Below, piece by piece: positions 1-8,362 of a stretch of 45,943 nt of DNA; the first letter of the stretch is position 1, and the number at the start of each line of letters is the position of its first letter. Location of the stretch: the NCBI GenBank assembly GCA_019637095.1, contig JAHBWG010000077.1, forward strand, positions 1 to 45,943, read 5' to 3'. A program made the translations under genes and the position numbers. Source of the stretch: Sandaracinaceae bacterium (GTDB lineage Bacteria; Myxococcota_A; Polyangia; Polyangiales; Sandaracinaceae). The notes beneath the pieces are model-generated. The model saw only the letters and a list, made by a program, of their open reading frames with translations. It searched no databases and was not told the DNA's origin.

Positions 1-872
1 GGCGGGCGCGGGCTCGCCGCGATCACCGGCGCGACCCACGCCTGCAAGAGCTCGGCGCGCGCCTCGTCGGGCGGCGCGATCGCGCGCAGCCCCGCGGCGA
101 CGTCGGCGGCGCTCGGCCGCGCGCTCGGGTCGGTCGCGAGCATCGCGTGGATCAACGCGCGGAGCGGCGCCGGCGCGGAGGGCGCGCGCTCGTCGAGCGA
201 ATCGTAGGTGCCCATCTGGAGCTTGAGCGTCATCGCGAGCGGGCTCGGCGCCTCGAACGGGAAGGCGCCGGTGAGGAGGCGATAGAGCGTGCTGCCGAGC
301 GCGAAGACGTCGGTCGCCGGACCGGGGGCGCCGCCGGCGAGGTGCTCCGGCGCGAGCGCGATCGCCGCCGTGCCGAGCACCTGCGAGTGGGCCTGCGCGA
401 GCGAGGCGACCAGCTCGCCGATCGCGAAGTCCCCGAGGAGCGCGCGCCCGCCAGCGTCGATCCCGATCGCGCCGAGGCCGACGCCGCCGTGCACGACCGA
501 GGCCGCGTGCGCCGCCGCCAGCGCGGCCGCGACGTCGAGCCCGATGGCCGTCACCCGCGCAGGCTCGAGCGGCGCGGTGGCGAGCGGCCCGAGGCTCGCG
601 CGCTCGCGCCACGCGCTCGCCACGAACGGCAGCGGCCCGCGCGCGTAGCGCTGCGGTGCCTCGAGCGAAGGGTGCGCGAGCGTCGCGGCGGCCGCCGCCG
701 CGCCCTCGAAGCGCGCGAGCGCGTCCGGCTCCGCGCCCGGGATCGCGAGCACGCGCGCGCGAAAGCGCCGTCCGTCGGGGTCGACGGCCTCGACGCAAGG
801 CGCCGCGACGTCGTCCTCCAGGGTCCGCTCGACGCGGAGCTCGCCGAGCTGCTTCGTGAACGGTCGCGTCAT
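1..872 (-). CDS. Kinase-like protein with degenerate active site (3' end outside window)
   Basis: The frame opens at an ATG (872) and runs off the left edge; about 290 residues are visible. The C-lobe fold of a Ser/Thr kinase is recognisable: a catalytic-loop region, an activation segment ending in ALAPEHLAGG, then PATDVFALGSTLYRLLTGAFPF. The key residues are missing: there is no glycine-rich loop, no VAIK lysine (the strand reads FRARVLAIPG), HRD has become HGG (VVHGGVGLGAIGID) and DFG has become DFA. I therefore call it a pseudokinase; family knowledge suggests a binding or scaffold role rather than phosphotransfer. It is divergent from the AraC-type gene starting at 964. A TAGAGT -10-like element lies 19 bases before the ATG. 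Confidence 0.75.
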   Translation of the reverse strand, partial: MTRPFTKQLGELRVERTLEDDVAAPCVEAVDPDGRRFRARVLAIPGAEPDALARFEGAAAAAATLAHPSLEAPQRYARGPLPFVASAWRERASLGPLATAPLEPARVTAIGLDVAAALAAAHAASVVHGGVGLGAIGIDAGGRALLGDFAIGELVASLAQAHSQVLGTAAIALAPEHLAGGAPGPATDVFALGSTLYRLLTGAFPFEAPSPLAMTLKLQMGTYDSLDERAPSAPAPLRALIHAMLATDPSARPSAADVAAGLRAIAPPDEARAELLQAWVAPVIAASPRP

Positions 873-963
873 GACGGGCCCAGGGCCGCGCACTCTACCA
901 CGCGCCTCGCGACACGCCGCCGCGGCGCGCGCGCGCGACTCCGCTATCTTACTTGCCCGCTCC

Positions 964-1941
964 ATGCCCGTGCGCACCTCGACCCGGCTCGCTGCGATGG
1001 TCCTCAACGTCGGGGTCTCCGTCGAGGAGCTTTCGCGCGTGTCGGGCGTGCCCGCGCGGGAGATCCTCGACCCGACGCTCATCTCGTACGACGACGGGCT
1101 CCGCCTCTGGGACGCAGCCGAGGTGCTGACCGGCGATCCGTTCGTGGGTCTCAGCGCGGGGGCGCGCGTCGCGCTCGAGCAGCTCGGCGCGCTCGGCGCG
1201 GCGTTCACCCACGCGGCGGATCTGCGCGAGGCGCTCTCGCATCTGGCGCGGCTGCTCCCGCTCGTGATCGAGGGTGCCTCGGTCGCGCTCGAGCTGGACG
1301 ACGACGAGGGGCGCTTCGTGTATCGATCGCCGAGCACGGCGCGCCACGGCGTCGACGCGATGTTCGCGGCCATCGTCAGCTCGGCGCGGCGGGCCACCGG
1401 CCGCGCGCTCCGCCTGCGCGAGGTCTGGTTCCAGTCGCCGGCGCCCGCGACGTCGACGCCCTACGTCGAGCTGTTCGGCGTGCGGCCGCGCTGGGACGAG
1501 CCGACGAGCCGGCTCGCGTTCGCGCGCGAGGACCTCGACGCGCCGATGCGCGGCGCCGACCCCGGCCTCGCGCGCTTGCTCGAGGCCCACGCGCCCGCGC
1601 TGCTCGGGACCGAGCCCGGCGGCACCGAGCTCGAGCGCCGCGTCGCGCGCGCGATGCGCGAGGCCATCGAGGCGAGCGATCCGTCCGTCGACCGGGTCGC
1701 GCGCGCCCTCGCGCTCAGCGGGCGCTCGCTCCAGCGGCGGCTGCGCGAGGCGGGCACGTCGTTCAGCGAGGTGCGCGACGCGGCCCTGCGCGAGCGCGCC
1801 GAGGCGTTGCTCGCCGACGGCGCGCTCGGGATCGACGCGATCGCCGAGCGCCTCGGCTTCGCGAACCGCACGACGTTCGAGCGCGCGTACCGGCGCTGGT
1901 CCGGGCGCACGCCGGCCGCCGCGCGGCGCCGCGCCCGCTGA
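964..1941 (+). CDS. AraC-family transcriptional regulator
   Basis: A 325-residue regulator. Residues about 10-180 match the N-terminal ligand-sensing region seen in OruR/ArgR-like AraC proteins (Arabinose_bd type). The last 85 residues form the double helix-turn-helix: first helix pair around ALALSGRSLQRRLREAG, second around AIAERLGFANRTTFERAYRRW, the typical AraC signature. The ATG at 964 was chosen because the sensing domain begins directly after it; an upstream in-frame start at 856 would overlap the divergent kinase-like gene and add arginine/alanine-rich residues. A TATCTT element lies about 16 bases upstream. The gene stands alone on its strand, so its target may be a divergent neighbour. 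The ligand is unknown. Confidence 0.85.
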   Translation: MPVRTSTRLAAMVLNVGVSVEELSRVSGVPAREILDPTLISYDDGLRLWDAAEVLTGDPFVGLSAGARVALEQLGALGAAFTHAADLREALSHLARLLPLVIEGASVALELDDDEGRFVYRSPSTARHGVDAMFAAIVSSARRATGRALRLREVWFQSPAPATSTPYVELFGVRPRWDEPTSRLAFAREDLDAPMRGADPGLARLLEAHAPALLGTEPGGTELERRVARAMREAIEASDPSVDRVARALALSGRSLQRRLREAGTSFSEVRDAALRERAEALLADGALGIDAIAERLGFANRTTFERAYRRWSGRTPAAARRRAR

Positions 1942-1963
1942 TCGACCGACCCCGAGCCGCGCC

Positions 1964-2353
1964 TCAGGGAGCCGCGTCGCCGGGTCCGACGCCCGCGTCC
2001 GGCGTCGCGCCGAGCGGCGCGACGACGACGACGAAGGGCTCGGAGGTCGGCAGCTCGACGGCCTCGCAGCCGCGGCCGATCGGCGTGCGGCCGCTCGCGC
2101 GCGTGTGCGCGGTGACCTCGAAGCCCCAGACGCCCGGCGCGAGGGTGGGCAGCTCGGCGCTCGGCGCGCCGCCGAGCGTGGGCACGGTGATCGTGAGGTC
2201 GCGCTCGCCCGTGCAGCCGTCCCGGACGAAGCCGAGCTCGAGCGACTCCGCGACGCCGCGCAGCGCCGGGTCGAGGCGGTAGCTCCACGTGAGCTCGCGT
2301 GGCTCGCAGCCGAGCGCCAACACGGCGAGGAGCGCGAGCCCGGGGCGCCTCAC
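1964..2353 (-). CDS. Small lipoprotein of unknown function
   Basis: A 129-residue protein that starts with GTG inside a GTGA overlap with the stop codon of the upstream gene (2350-3150), so the two are translationally coupled. The N terminus RRPGLALLAVLALGC is a lipoprotein signal peptide with lipobox LALGC. The mature part is predicted beta-rich (for example WSYRLDP and VWGFEVTAHTR), contains two further cysteines (DGC and GRGC) and ends in an Asp/Ala/Gly/Pro tail. No family recognised. It is likely exported and membrane anchored with its TPR-like partner. Confidence 0.7.
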   Translation of the reverse strand: MRRPGLALLAVLALGCEPRELTWSYRLDPALRGVAESLELGFVRDGCTGERDLTITVPTLGGAPSAELPTLAPGVWGFEVTAHTRASGRTPIGRGCEAVELPTSEPFVVVVAPLGATPDAGVGPGDAAP

Positions 2354-3150
2354 GGGCAGCCCTCGCAGCCGGGCGGCAGCACGCGCGTGTCGGGCACCGC
2401 GAGCAGGATCGCGAGCGCGATCGCGACGCCCGCGATCACGGCCGCGGCGCCGGCGCCGATCCCGACGATGAGCGCGGTGTCGTCGCCGCCCTCCTCGGAT
2501 GCGGCGCGGGGCGCGGCGACGCGCGCGGGCTCGGCGCGGAGCTCGCGCGGCGCGCTCGGCGTGCCGGCGGTGGCGAGCACGGCGCCGCCGGGCCCGATCG
2601 CCTCGACCACGTAGCGGAGCGTCCCTTCGCCCGCGATCTCCACGCGCGCGCCCTCGTGCGGCTCGACCGTGTCCTCGCGCAGGGCGAGCACGCGGAGGCG
2701 GCGGACGAGCCCGGCGGGATCGCCGCTCGCGCGGCTCGACACGGTGAAGCCGCCCGCGCTTCGGCTCGCCTCCGCGTCGACGCGGAGCCCGGGTCCGCTC
2801 GACGCGCGCGCCTCCTCGAGCGCTCGCGTGAGCGAGGGCGGCGCCTCCGCGCCGAGCGTCGCGCCCGGCTCGAGCGAGAGCAGCGCCACGAGGTCGGCGC
2901 GCGCCGCGTCGGCGTCTCGCAGCGCGTGCCGCGCGAGGGCGCGCAAGCGCAGGAGCGTGACGAGGGCCGGGCGGTCGAGCCCGTCCGGCGCGGCGGCCGC
3001 GGCGTCGAGCCGCGCCGCCGCCTCGGCGAAGCGCGCCCCGGCCATCTCCGCGCGTGCCGCCTCGAGCGCGCCCGCCGCGTCCTGCGCCGCGGCGGGGAGC
3101 GAGAGCACCAGGGTGAGCCACGCCGCGCTCGTCGCGACCCGCGTCCTCAT
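2350..3150 (-). CDS. Secreted TPR-like protein with C-terminal membrane helix
   Basis: 266 residues. A signal peptide (WLTLVLSLPAAAQD) is followed by an alanine-rich helical region, residues about 25-110, with the spacing of tetratricopeptide-like helices (ARFAEAAARLDAA, ALVTLLRLRALARHAL). A beta-rich stretch comes next, then a hydrophobic segment near the C terminus (ALIVGIGAGAAAVIAGVAIALAI without interruption by charge) and a short tail with the motif PGCEGCP. This layout is common for myxobacterial envelope proteins encoded beside Ser/Thr kinases. It is the first gene of a two-gene unit. A TAGCAT hexamer sits 8 bases before the ATG. It is divergent from the kinase at 3303. Confidence 0.75.
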   Translation of the reverse strand: MRTRVATSAAWLTLVLSLPAAAQDAAGALEAARAEMAGARFAEAAARLDAAAAAPDGLDRPALVTLLRLRALARHALRDADAARADLVALLSLEPGATLGAEAPPSLTRALEEARASSGPGLRVDAEASRSAGGFTVSSRASGDPAGLVRRLRVLALREDTVEPHEGARVEIAGEGTLRYVVEAIGPGGAVLATAGTPSAPRELRAEPARVAAPRAASEEGGDDTALIVGIGAGAAAVIAGVAIALAILLAVPDTRVLPPGCEGCP

Positions 3151-3158
3151 CGGCCTCG

Positions 3159-3164
3159 ATGCTA
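3159..3164 (-). promoter_or_regulatory. -10-like hexamer TAGCAT for the TPR-like gene
   Basis: On the minus strand TAGCAT ends 8 bases before the ATG at 3150, so transcription would begin at or within a few bases of the start codon. No clear -35 box is seen. Inferred from spacing only. Confidence 0.35.
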
Positions 3165-3234
3165 GACCGTCGCTCCCTTCGAATCGACGCCCTTCTCGGG
3201 TTTCCGCGCGCGACCATGGACAGGCCCCCGAGGC

Positions 3235-3282
3235 GCTCGATCTCGCGCTCGATCTCGCGCTCGATCTCGCGCTCGGTCTCGG
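3235..3282 (+). repeat. 12-bp tandem repeat, four copies, upstream of a kinase gene
   Basis: The unit GCTCGATCTCGC occurs three times perfectly (3235-3270) and once with two changes (3271-3282). It ends directly before TGCTAGCCT, a possible -10 region of the kinase gene. If the kinase instead started further upstream (ATG 3216), the repeat would encode a Ser-Ile-Ser-Arg array; I think a non-coding role is more likely. Confidence 0.7.
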
Positions 3283-3302
3283 TGCTAGCCTCTCTGCTCG
3301 GC

Positions 3303-5063
3303 GTGTCGTTCCCCTCCTACCCTTCGGCCGAAGATCCGCGCGCGCCGCGCCCCGCGAGCGAGGGCGCGCTCGGCCGCTATCGCTTGATGTACGAGCTCGC
3401 GAGCGGCGGGATGGGGACGGTGTACCTCGCGCGCGCGGCTGGGCCGGCGGGGTTCGAGAAGCTCGTCGCGCTCAAGCGCATCCACGCGCACCTCGCGAGC
3501 GACGCGCGCTTCGTCTCGATGTTCCTCGACGAGGCGAAGATCGCCGCGCGCATCCAGCACCCGAACGTGTGCAGCGTGATCGACTTCGGCGAGGTGGACG
3601 GCAGCTACTACCTGACCATGCCCTACATCCTCGGCGAGTCGCTCAACCGGGTGCTCGCCGCGATGGCGCGGCGGCGCGACGACCCGCTCGCGCGCGAGCT
3701 GCCGGCGATCGCGGCGCGGCTCGTCGCCGACGCGTGCGAGGGCTTGCACGCGGCGCACGAGCTGCGCGACGAGCGAGGCAACCTGCTCGAGGTCGTGCAC
3801 CGCGACGTCAGCCCGCAGAACCTGATGGTCGGCTACGACGGCGTGCTGCGCGTGCTCGACTTCGGCGTCGCGAGCGCGCGTGACCGGCACTACCAGACGA
3901 GCACCGGCGAGGTGAAGGGCAAGTTCGCCTACCTCGCCCCGGAGCAGATCGAGTCGCAGCCGGTCGATCGGCGCGCGGACGTGTGGGCGCTCGGCGTCGT
4001 GCTGTGGGAGGCGGTGACCGGCAAGCGCCTGTTCGCGCGCGAGAGCATGGCCGCGACGGTGCGGGCGGTCTGCGACATGCCGATCCCCGACGTCCGCGCG
4101 CTGCGGCCCGACGCCCCCGAGGGCTTGCAGGCGGTGATCGAGCGCGCGCTCGCGCGCGATCGCGACGCGCGCTACGCGACCGCGCGCGCGATGGGCAAGG
4201 ACCTCTCCCAGGTGCTCGCGCGCGAGGGGCGGTTCGTCACCGCGCCCGACGTCGCCGAGTGGATGGCGGCGATCCTGCCGGACGGGCTGCGCGCGCAGGA
4301 GCAGCTCGTCGAGCACACGCGGACCGGCGACGGGATCGCGGGCGCGCCGCAGGCCGAGCGGTCCACCGTCCAGCCGCGCGGCGCGCTCGACGCGGTCGAC
4401 GCGACCGTCCTCTCGCAAGGCCCGGCGGCCCCGGTGGTGCCGGGCTGGGCTCCTGGGCGCGCGTTCGTGATCGCGGCAGTGGTGCTCGTGCTCGGGGCGG
4501 GCTCGGGCGGGCTGCTCGCCGCGTTCGCGCTCTTCGGCCGGAGCGCGGCGCCCGACGCCGTCGCCGAGCCCAGCGCGGCCTCGTCCGAGCGCGCGAGCGC
4601 CAGCGAGCCGCGCGCGGTCGAACCGCCCGCCGATGTGCCGCCGCGCCCGCGAGCGTTGGGCGAGCTGGCGGCTGACGCCGTCGAGCCTCCCGCGGCCGCG
4701 ATCGAGCCGCGCGTCGACGATGCCGAGCCGCCGCCGCGCGCGGACGCGATCGACCCGCGCGTCGAGGTCGTGGAGCCCGACGTCATCGCGCCGTCCGCCC
4801 CCGAGCCGGCGGCGGAGCGCGACCGGCCTCGACCGGCGCGCGCGCTCGCGCCGGGGACGGTGACCGTCGCCACCCCCGGCGGCTGGGCGCACGTCTACCT
4901 CGGCGGGCGACTGCTGGGCGAGGCGCCCGGCGTCTTCTCCGTGCCCGCCGGCCGCCAGACGCTCTCCATCGCGCCGTTCGGTCGCGCCGGGTCGCGCCTG
5001 CGGCGCACCGTCGAGGTGCCCGAGGGCGGCGCCGCGCGCGTCTCCGTCCCCGTCGCCCCCTGA
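3303..5063 (+). CDS. Membrane Ser/Thr protein kinase with C-terminal PEGA domain
   Basis: With a GTG start at 3303 the protein has 586 residues. The kinase domain spans about 24-300: GRYRLMYELASGGMGTVY (glycine loop), VALKRI (ATP lysine), VHRDVSPQNL (catalytic loop), LDFGVAS (metal site), YLAPEQI. All catalytic residues are present. A single membrane helix follows at about 386-412 (FVIAAVVLVLGAG). Then comes a Pro/Glu/Ala-rich linker and a PEGA domain at about 518-586 (VTVATPGGWAHVYLGGRLLG), a sensor-type beta domain common on outward-facing kinase tails. ATG 3216 (or an earlier frame start at 3159) is an alternative start; GTG 3303 is preferred because TAGCCT lies 11 bases upstream and the intervening codons are repeats. 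Its signal and substrates cannot be read from sequence. Confidence 0.9.
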   Translation: MSFPSYPSAEDPRAPRPASEGALGRYRLMYELASGGMGTVYLARAAGPAGFEKLVALKRIHAHLASDARFVSMFLDEAKIAARIQHPNVCSVIDFGEVDGSYYLTMPYILGESLNRVLAAMARRRDDPLARELPAIAARLVADACEGLHAAHELRDERGNLLEVVHRDVSPQNLMVGYDGVLRVLDFGVASARDRHYQTSTGEVKGKFAYLAPEQIESQPVDRRADVWALGVVLWEAVTGKRLFARESMAATVRAVCDMPIPDVRALRPDAPEGLQAVIERALARDRDARYATARAMGKDLSQVLAREGRFVTAPDVAEWMAAILPDGLRAQEQLVEHTRTGDGIAGAPQAERSTVQPRGALDAVDATVLSQGPAAPVVPGWAPGRAFVIAAVVLVLGAGSGGLLAAFALFGRSAAPDAVAEPSAASSERASASEPRAVEPPADVPPRPRALGELAADAVEPPAAAIEPRVDDAEPPPRADAIDPRVEVVEPDVIAPSAPEPAAERDRPRPARALAPGTVTVATPGGWAHVYLGGRLLGEAPGVFSVPAGRQTLSIAPFGRAGSRLRRTVEVPEGGAARVSVPVAP

Positions 5064-5070
5064 CCCCGCG

Positions 5071-5097
5071 CCCCGCCGCGGCGCTGCCGCAGCGGGG
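5071..5097. terminator. Hairpin between convergent genes
   Basis: CCCCGC (5071-5076) pairs with GCGGGG (5092-5097); after one C-A mismatch, GCGGC (5078-5082) pairs with GCCGC (5086-5090) around the loop GCT. It sits between the stop codons of the kinase (5063) and the convergent lipoprotein (5105). There is no T-run, so termination by itself is unproven; it could serve both directions. Confidence 0.5.
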
Positions 5098-5104
5098 GGA
5101 GGCT

Positions 5105-6502
5105 TCAGCGCGCGAGGACGCAGGTCGGGAACTCGACGCCCGTGTTGCAGACCACGGCCGGCGCGTCGCAGCACGCCGGCCCGCCGGGCTCGCAGAACTC
5201 GCCCAGGCGCGGTCCGACGCACGGGTCGCACATCGTCGGGTCGCTCGTGCACACTTGCCCGCCGGAGCCGTCGCGCACGCACGCGCACCCGCAGCAGTCG
5301 GCGTCGGTCGAGCACGCGCCGCCGTCGGGGATGCACATCGCGCCGCAGCGCAGGACCCCCGAGCCGTCGGGCGCGCAGATGCCGCCGCAGCAGAGATCGC
5401 TGAAGGCGCACTCGGCGCCGTCGGGCAGGCAGCAGATCTCGCCGCGCGGGGTCCCCGGCGTGCACTCGAGCCCCGGCGGCAGCTCGCAGCACGGATCTCC
5501 CCCGGGCTCGCATGCCGCGCCAGCGAGCACGCACCGCGAGGAGCCGCCGCCGAAGCACCGGCTGAACCCGGCGCCCGTCGGCTCGCAGCCGCGCCTCCCG
5601 CCGCCGGACGGACAGCAGTTCGAGCTCGCGCCGCCGCCGCCGCAGATCTCGCCGGGCGGCAGGCACGAGCCGACGTTCGCGCAGCGCAGGATGGGCCGGC
5701 CGTCGCTCGTCACGCCGCGCGGGCGGCACGCGCCCGAGCAGCAGTCGCCGTCTCGGCGGCACAAGTCGTCTTGCACACGGCAGCCGCCGAGGAACTGGCA
5801 GCGCGCGACGTCCTCTCCGTCGGTCGCGAGGCACACCGTCGAGCAGCACGAGCCGTTGTACCCCTCGGTCCCGCAGGGCTCGCCCGCGGTGCGGCACGAG
5901 CCGCTCTCCGCGCAGCGCCCCATCGCGGCGCCGGTCGCGCGGTCGCAGATGTTGTTGCAGCACTGCGCGTCGCGCTCGCACGGGTCGCCGGACGAGGCGC
6001 ACCCGCTCACCGGCGCGCAGGCGCAGCCCGCCCCGCCCGCGCAGGCCCCGCCGGCCATGTCGGCGCAGTTGCCGCTGCAGCAGTTGTCCGCGGTCAGGCA
6101 GAGCTCCCCGAACGCCGCGCAGATCGAGACGGCGTCGCACGTTCCGTCGGTCCCGCAGGCGTTCGAGCAGCAGTCGCCGTCCGCGTCGCACGCGACGCCC
6201 GAGCCGGCGCAGTCCGCCGGGACGCACGCGCGCCCTTCGCAGCGACCGGAGCAGCACGCGCCCGACACCTCGCACTCCGTGCCGTTCGCGAGGCACGGCC
6301 CGGCGTCGCGGTCCCCCGCGTCCTCACCGGGCACCGTCCCGTCGGGCGCCATGGCGTCGGGCCCCGCGTCGCCGCCGGGCCCGACCATCGCGTCGAGGCC
6401 ACCGCCGTCGTTCGGCGTGTCGCCGTCGCACTCGCACCCGCCTAGCGCGAGCGCGCCGAGCGCCAGGGTGATCACGGTCCGTCGAAGCGTCGTCAGGGTC
6501 AT
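5105..6502 (-). CDS. Cysteine-rich lipoprotein with repeated CC-motifs
   Basis: 465 residues. The ATG at 6502 is preceded by a purine-rich GGAGG stretch about 10 bases upstream. The signal peptide TLALGALALGGC has a lipobox (LGGC). An Asp/Gly/Ala/Pro linker follows, and then, from about residue 85 to the end, many short modules of the form C-x(4-6)-DCCSGxC, for example ACCSGRCEGRAC, DCCSNACGTDGTC, QCCNNICDRATG and LCCGGICAPDGSG. The cysteine pairs should form a chain of small disulfide knots outside the cell. Similar modules are often matched weakly to Dickkopf-type cysteine-rich domains. The frameshifted gene at 25602-27316 carries the same module type. Function unknown; a surface or adhesion role is only a guess. 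Confidence 0.85.
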   Translation of the reverse strand: MTLTTLRRTVITLALGALALGGCECDGDTPNDGGGLDAMVGPGGDAGPDAMAPDGTVPGEDAGDRDAGPCLANGTECEVSGACCSGRCEGRACVPADCAGSGVACDADGDCCSNACGTDGTCDAVSICAAFGELCLTADNCCSGNCADMAGGACAGGAGCACAPVSGCASSGDPCERDAQCCNNICDRATGAAMGRCAESGSCRTAGEPCGTEGYNGSCCSTVCLATDGEDVARCQFLGGCRVQDDLCRRDGDCCSGACRPRGVTSDGRPILRCANVGSCLPPGEICGGGGASSNCCPSGGGRRGCEPTGAGFSRCFGGGSSRCVLAGAACEPGGDPCCELPPGLECTPGTPRGEICCLPDGAECAFSDLCCGGICAPDGSGVLRCGAMCIPDGGACSTDADCCGCACVRDGSGGQVCTSDPTMCDPCVGPRLGEFCEPGGPACCDAPAVVCNTGVEFPTCVLAR

Positions 6503-6591
6503 GGGTCCAACCTCCCCCTCCACCCTACCAGAGCGGCCGCGCGATGGCATCGTTGCGGTCCGGGCCGCGCTGAGGCACCAAGGCGTTGGAG

Positions 6592-8358
6592 ATGAGCGCC
6601 GGACCTCACGATGCCTCCGACCCGCTGCTCGGCGCGGTGCTCGGCGGACGCTATCGCGTCGAGCGCGTGCTCGGCGCGGGCGGCATGGGGACGGTGTACC
6701 GCGGCGTGCAGGAGCCGCTCGGCCGGCCGGTGGCGATCAAGGTGCTGCACGAGGCCTACGGCGTGGACGCGGAGCTGATCGCGCGCTTCCGCCGCGAGGC
6801 CGAGCTCGCCGCCTCGCTCCACCACCCGAACGTCGCGCAGGTCACCGACTTCGGCGTCGACGGCGGCCGCGCGTGGCTCGTGATGGACCTGCTCGAGGGG
6901 ACCTCGCTCCACGGCGCGATCGCGGCGGGCGCCCCGCTCGCGGCCGAGCGCGTGCGCCGCATCGCGACGCAGGTGCTCTCGGCGCTCGAGGCCGCGCACG
7001 CCCGCGGCGTGGTCCACCGCGACCTCAAGCCGGACAACGTGTTCCTCGTCGCGGTCTCCGGCATCGAGCTCGTGAAGCTGCTCGACTTCGGGATCGCGCG
7101 CCTCGCGGACCCGGAGCACGCGATGACGCAGACGGGGCGCGTGCTCGGGACGCCTGCCTACATGGCGCCCGAGCAGGCGCGCGGTCGGCCCGTGGGGCCG
7201 GCGACGGATCTGTTCGCGCTCGGCGTGGTGATGTACGAGGCGCTCGCCGGGCGGCGCCCGTTCGAGGGCGACAACTACCACGCGCTGATGTTCGCCATCG
7301 TGGAGCAGCGGCCCGCGCCGCTCGGCGACGCGGTGCCGCCGGCGCTCGCGGCGATCGTCGAGCGGGCGATGGCGAAGGATCCCGCGGAGCGTTTCGAGAG
7401 CGCGGCGGCGATGCGCGCGGCGCTCGACGCGCTCGGGCCCCTCGAGGAGGCGGCGACCTCGCCGGACGCCGCGCCCATCGAGCTGGCCTCGACGCTGACG
7501 CCCGAGGCGCTCGCGGCGCTCGGCAGCGTGGACGACGCGCTCGAAGCGGGGCGGGCGCGCGAGCGCGGGGGGGTGGACGAGGAGGCCGACGCGGCCGCGT
7601 CGGCGTTCGTCTCGGCGCCGCGCGCGCGCTCGACGGGACGCCGCGCCCTCCTCGTCGCGCTCGCGCTCCTCGCGCTCGCGACCGCGGGTGGCGTCGCCGC
7701 GCATCTGGCGGGGCGCGAGGCGGGGGGCGTCTCCGAGCCGCGCGCGACGTCGACGGCCGCGCTGGACGCGCTCGAGCCGATCGCTCCGCGCCCGCGCGAG
7801 GCGCTCGAGGCGGCCGCGTCCCCGGTGCCGGTCGACGCGCCGGGTGAGGAGCCGCTCGACGCGCCGGGTGAGGAGCCGCTCGACGCGCCGGGTGAGGAGC
7901 CGCTCGACGCGCCGGTCGCGCGCCGCGGGCGCGGCGCGAGCGCGGGATCCCGACCGCCGCGCGCCGCGCGCCGCTCGCCCGCGGGCCGGGTCACGCGCAT
8001 CCTGCCGTGCGCGAACGGTCGAGACATGCGGGAGGCCGGCGTCGTGCGCGCGGGCGAGCGGCTCTCGATCCCGCTCGTCTCGGTGCCCGGTGTGGGCGCG
8101 ACCGTGGTGCCCGAGGTGCGCCGCGTCCTCGCGGACGTGGTCGCGCCGCTGTCCGCGTGCCTCGTCGGGCACGCCGTAGAGGACGGACAGCGCTGGCAGC
8201 TCGACATCGAGCGCGGCGCCGTCACGCGCGCTGCGGCCGGCAGGTACTGTCCGCTCGACGCCGCCGCCGTCGCTTGCGCGGAGCGCGCCCTCGCGCGCCT
8301 CACCTTCCCCGCCGAGCCCGGCGCGTACACCGTGATGTTCTCGACGGCGCACCGCTAG
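6592..8358 (+). CDS. Membrane Ser/Thr protein kinase
   Basis: 588 residues from ATG 6592; a TTG two codons earlier (6586) is possible. The kinase domain spans about 15-280: GRYRVERVLGAGGMGTVYRG, VAIKVL, VVHRDLKPDNVFL, LLDFGIARL and YMAPEQ, with all catalytic residues present. One membrane helix lies at about 350-372 (LLVALALLALATAGGVAA). The linker holds three perfect 24-bp repeats plus part of a fourth (7834-7915), giving DAPGEEPL units. The last 120 residues form a separate domain with cysteines (LPCANGRDM, LSACLVG, GRYCPLD, VACAERAL) resembling the AgmX/TonB-like C-terminal domains found behind other myxobacterial kinases; that comparison is tentative. It is convergent with the GHL10 gene, with only four bases between the stop codons. 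Confidence 0.9.
   Translation: MSAGPHDASDPLLGAVLGGRYRVERVLGAGGMGTVYRGVQEPLGRPVAIKVLHEAYGVDAELIARFRREAELAASLHHPNVAQVTDFGVDGGRAWLVMDLLEGTSLHGAIAAGAPLAAERVRRIATQVLSALEAAHARGVVHRDLKPDNVFLVAVSGIELVKLLDFGIARLADPEHAMTQTGRVLGTPAYMAPEQARGRPVGPATDLFALGVVMYEALAGRRPFEGDNYHALMFAIVEQRPAPLGDAVPPALAAIVERAMAKDPAERFESAAAMRAALDALGPLEEAATSPDAAPIELASTLTPEALAALGSVDDALEAGRARERGGVDEEADAAASAFVSAPRARSTGRRALLVALALLALATAGGVAAHLAGREAGGVSEPRATSTAALDALEPIAPRPREALEAAASPVPVDAPGEEPLDAPGEEPLDAPGEEPLDAPVARRGRGASAGSRPPRAARRSPAGRVTRILPCANGRDMREAGVVRAGERLSIPLVSVPGVGATVVPEVRRVLADVVAPLSACLVGHAVEDGQRWQLDIERGAVTRAAAGRYCPLDAAAVACAERALARLTFPAEPGAYTVMFSTAHR
7834..7915 (+). repeat. 24-bp tandem repeat within kinase gene linker
   Basis: Perfect copies lie at 7834-7857, 7858-7881 and 7882-7905, with a partial copy to 7915. 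Each encodes DAPGEEPL in the extracytoplasmic linker. Perfect identity at DNA level suggests recent slippage, so copy number may differ between strains. Confidence 0.85.
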
Positions 8359-8362
8359 CGCG

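Noticed and set aside
147-2282. 711-codon plus-strand open frame
   Set aside because: It is antisense to the kinase-like gene and runs out of frame through the AraC gene; the translation is an Arg/Ala/Gly-rich string with no motif.
3285-6296. 1003-codon minus-strand open frame
   Set aside because: It covers the kinase gene in antisense and part of the cysteine-rich gene in a wrong frame; low-complexity Arg/Gly/Val composition.
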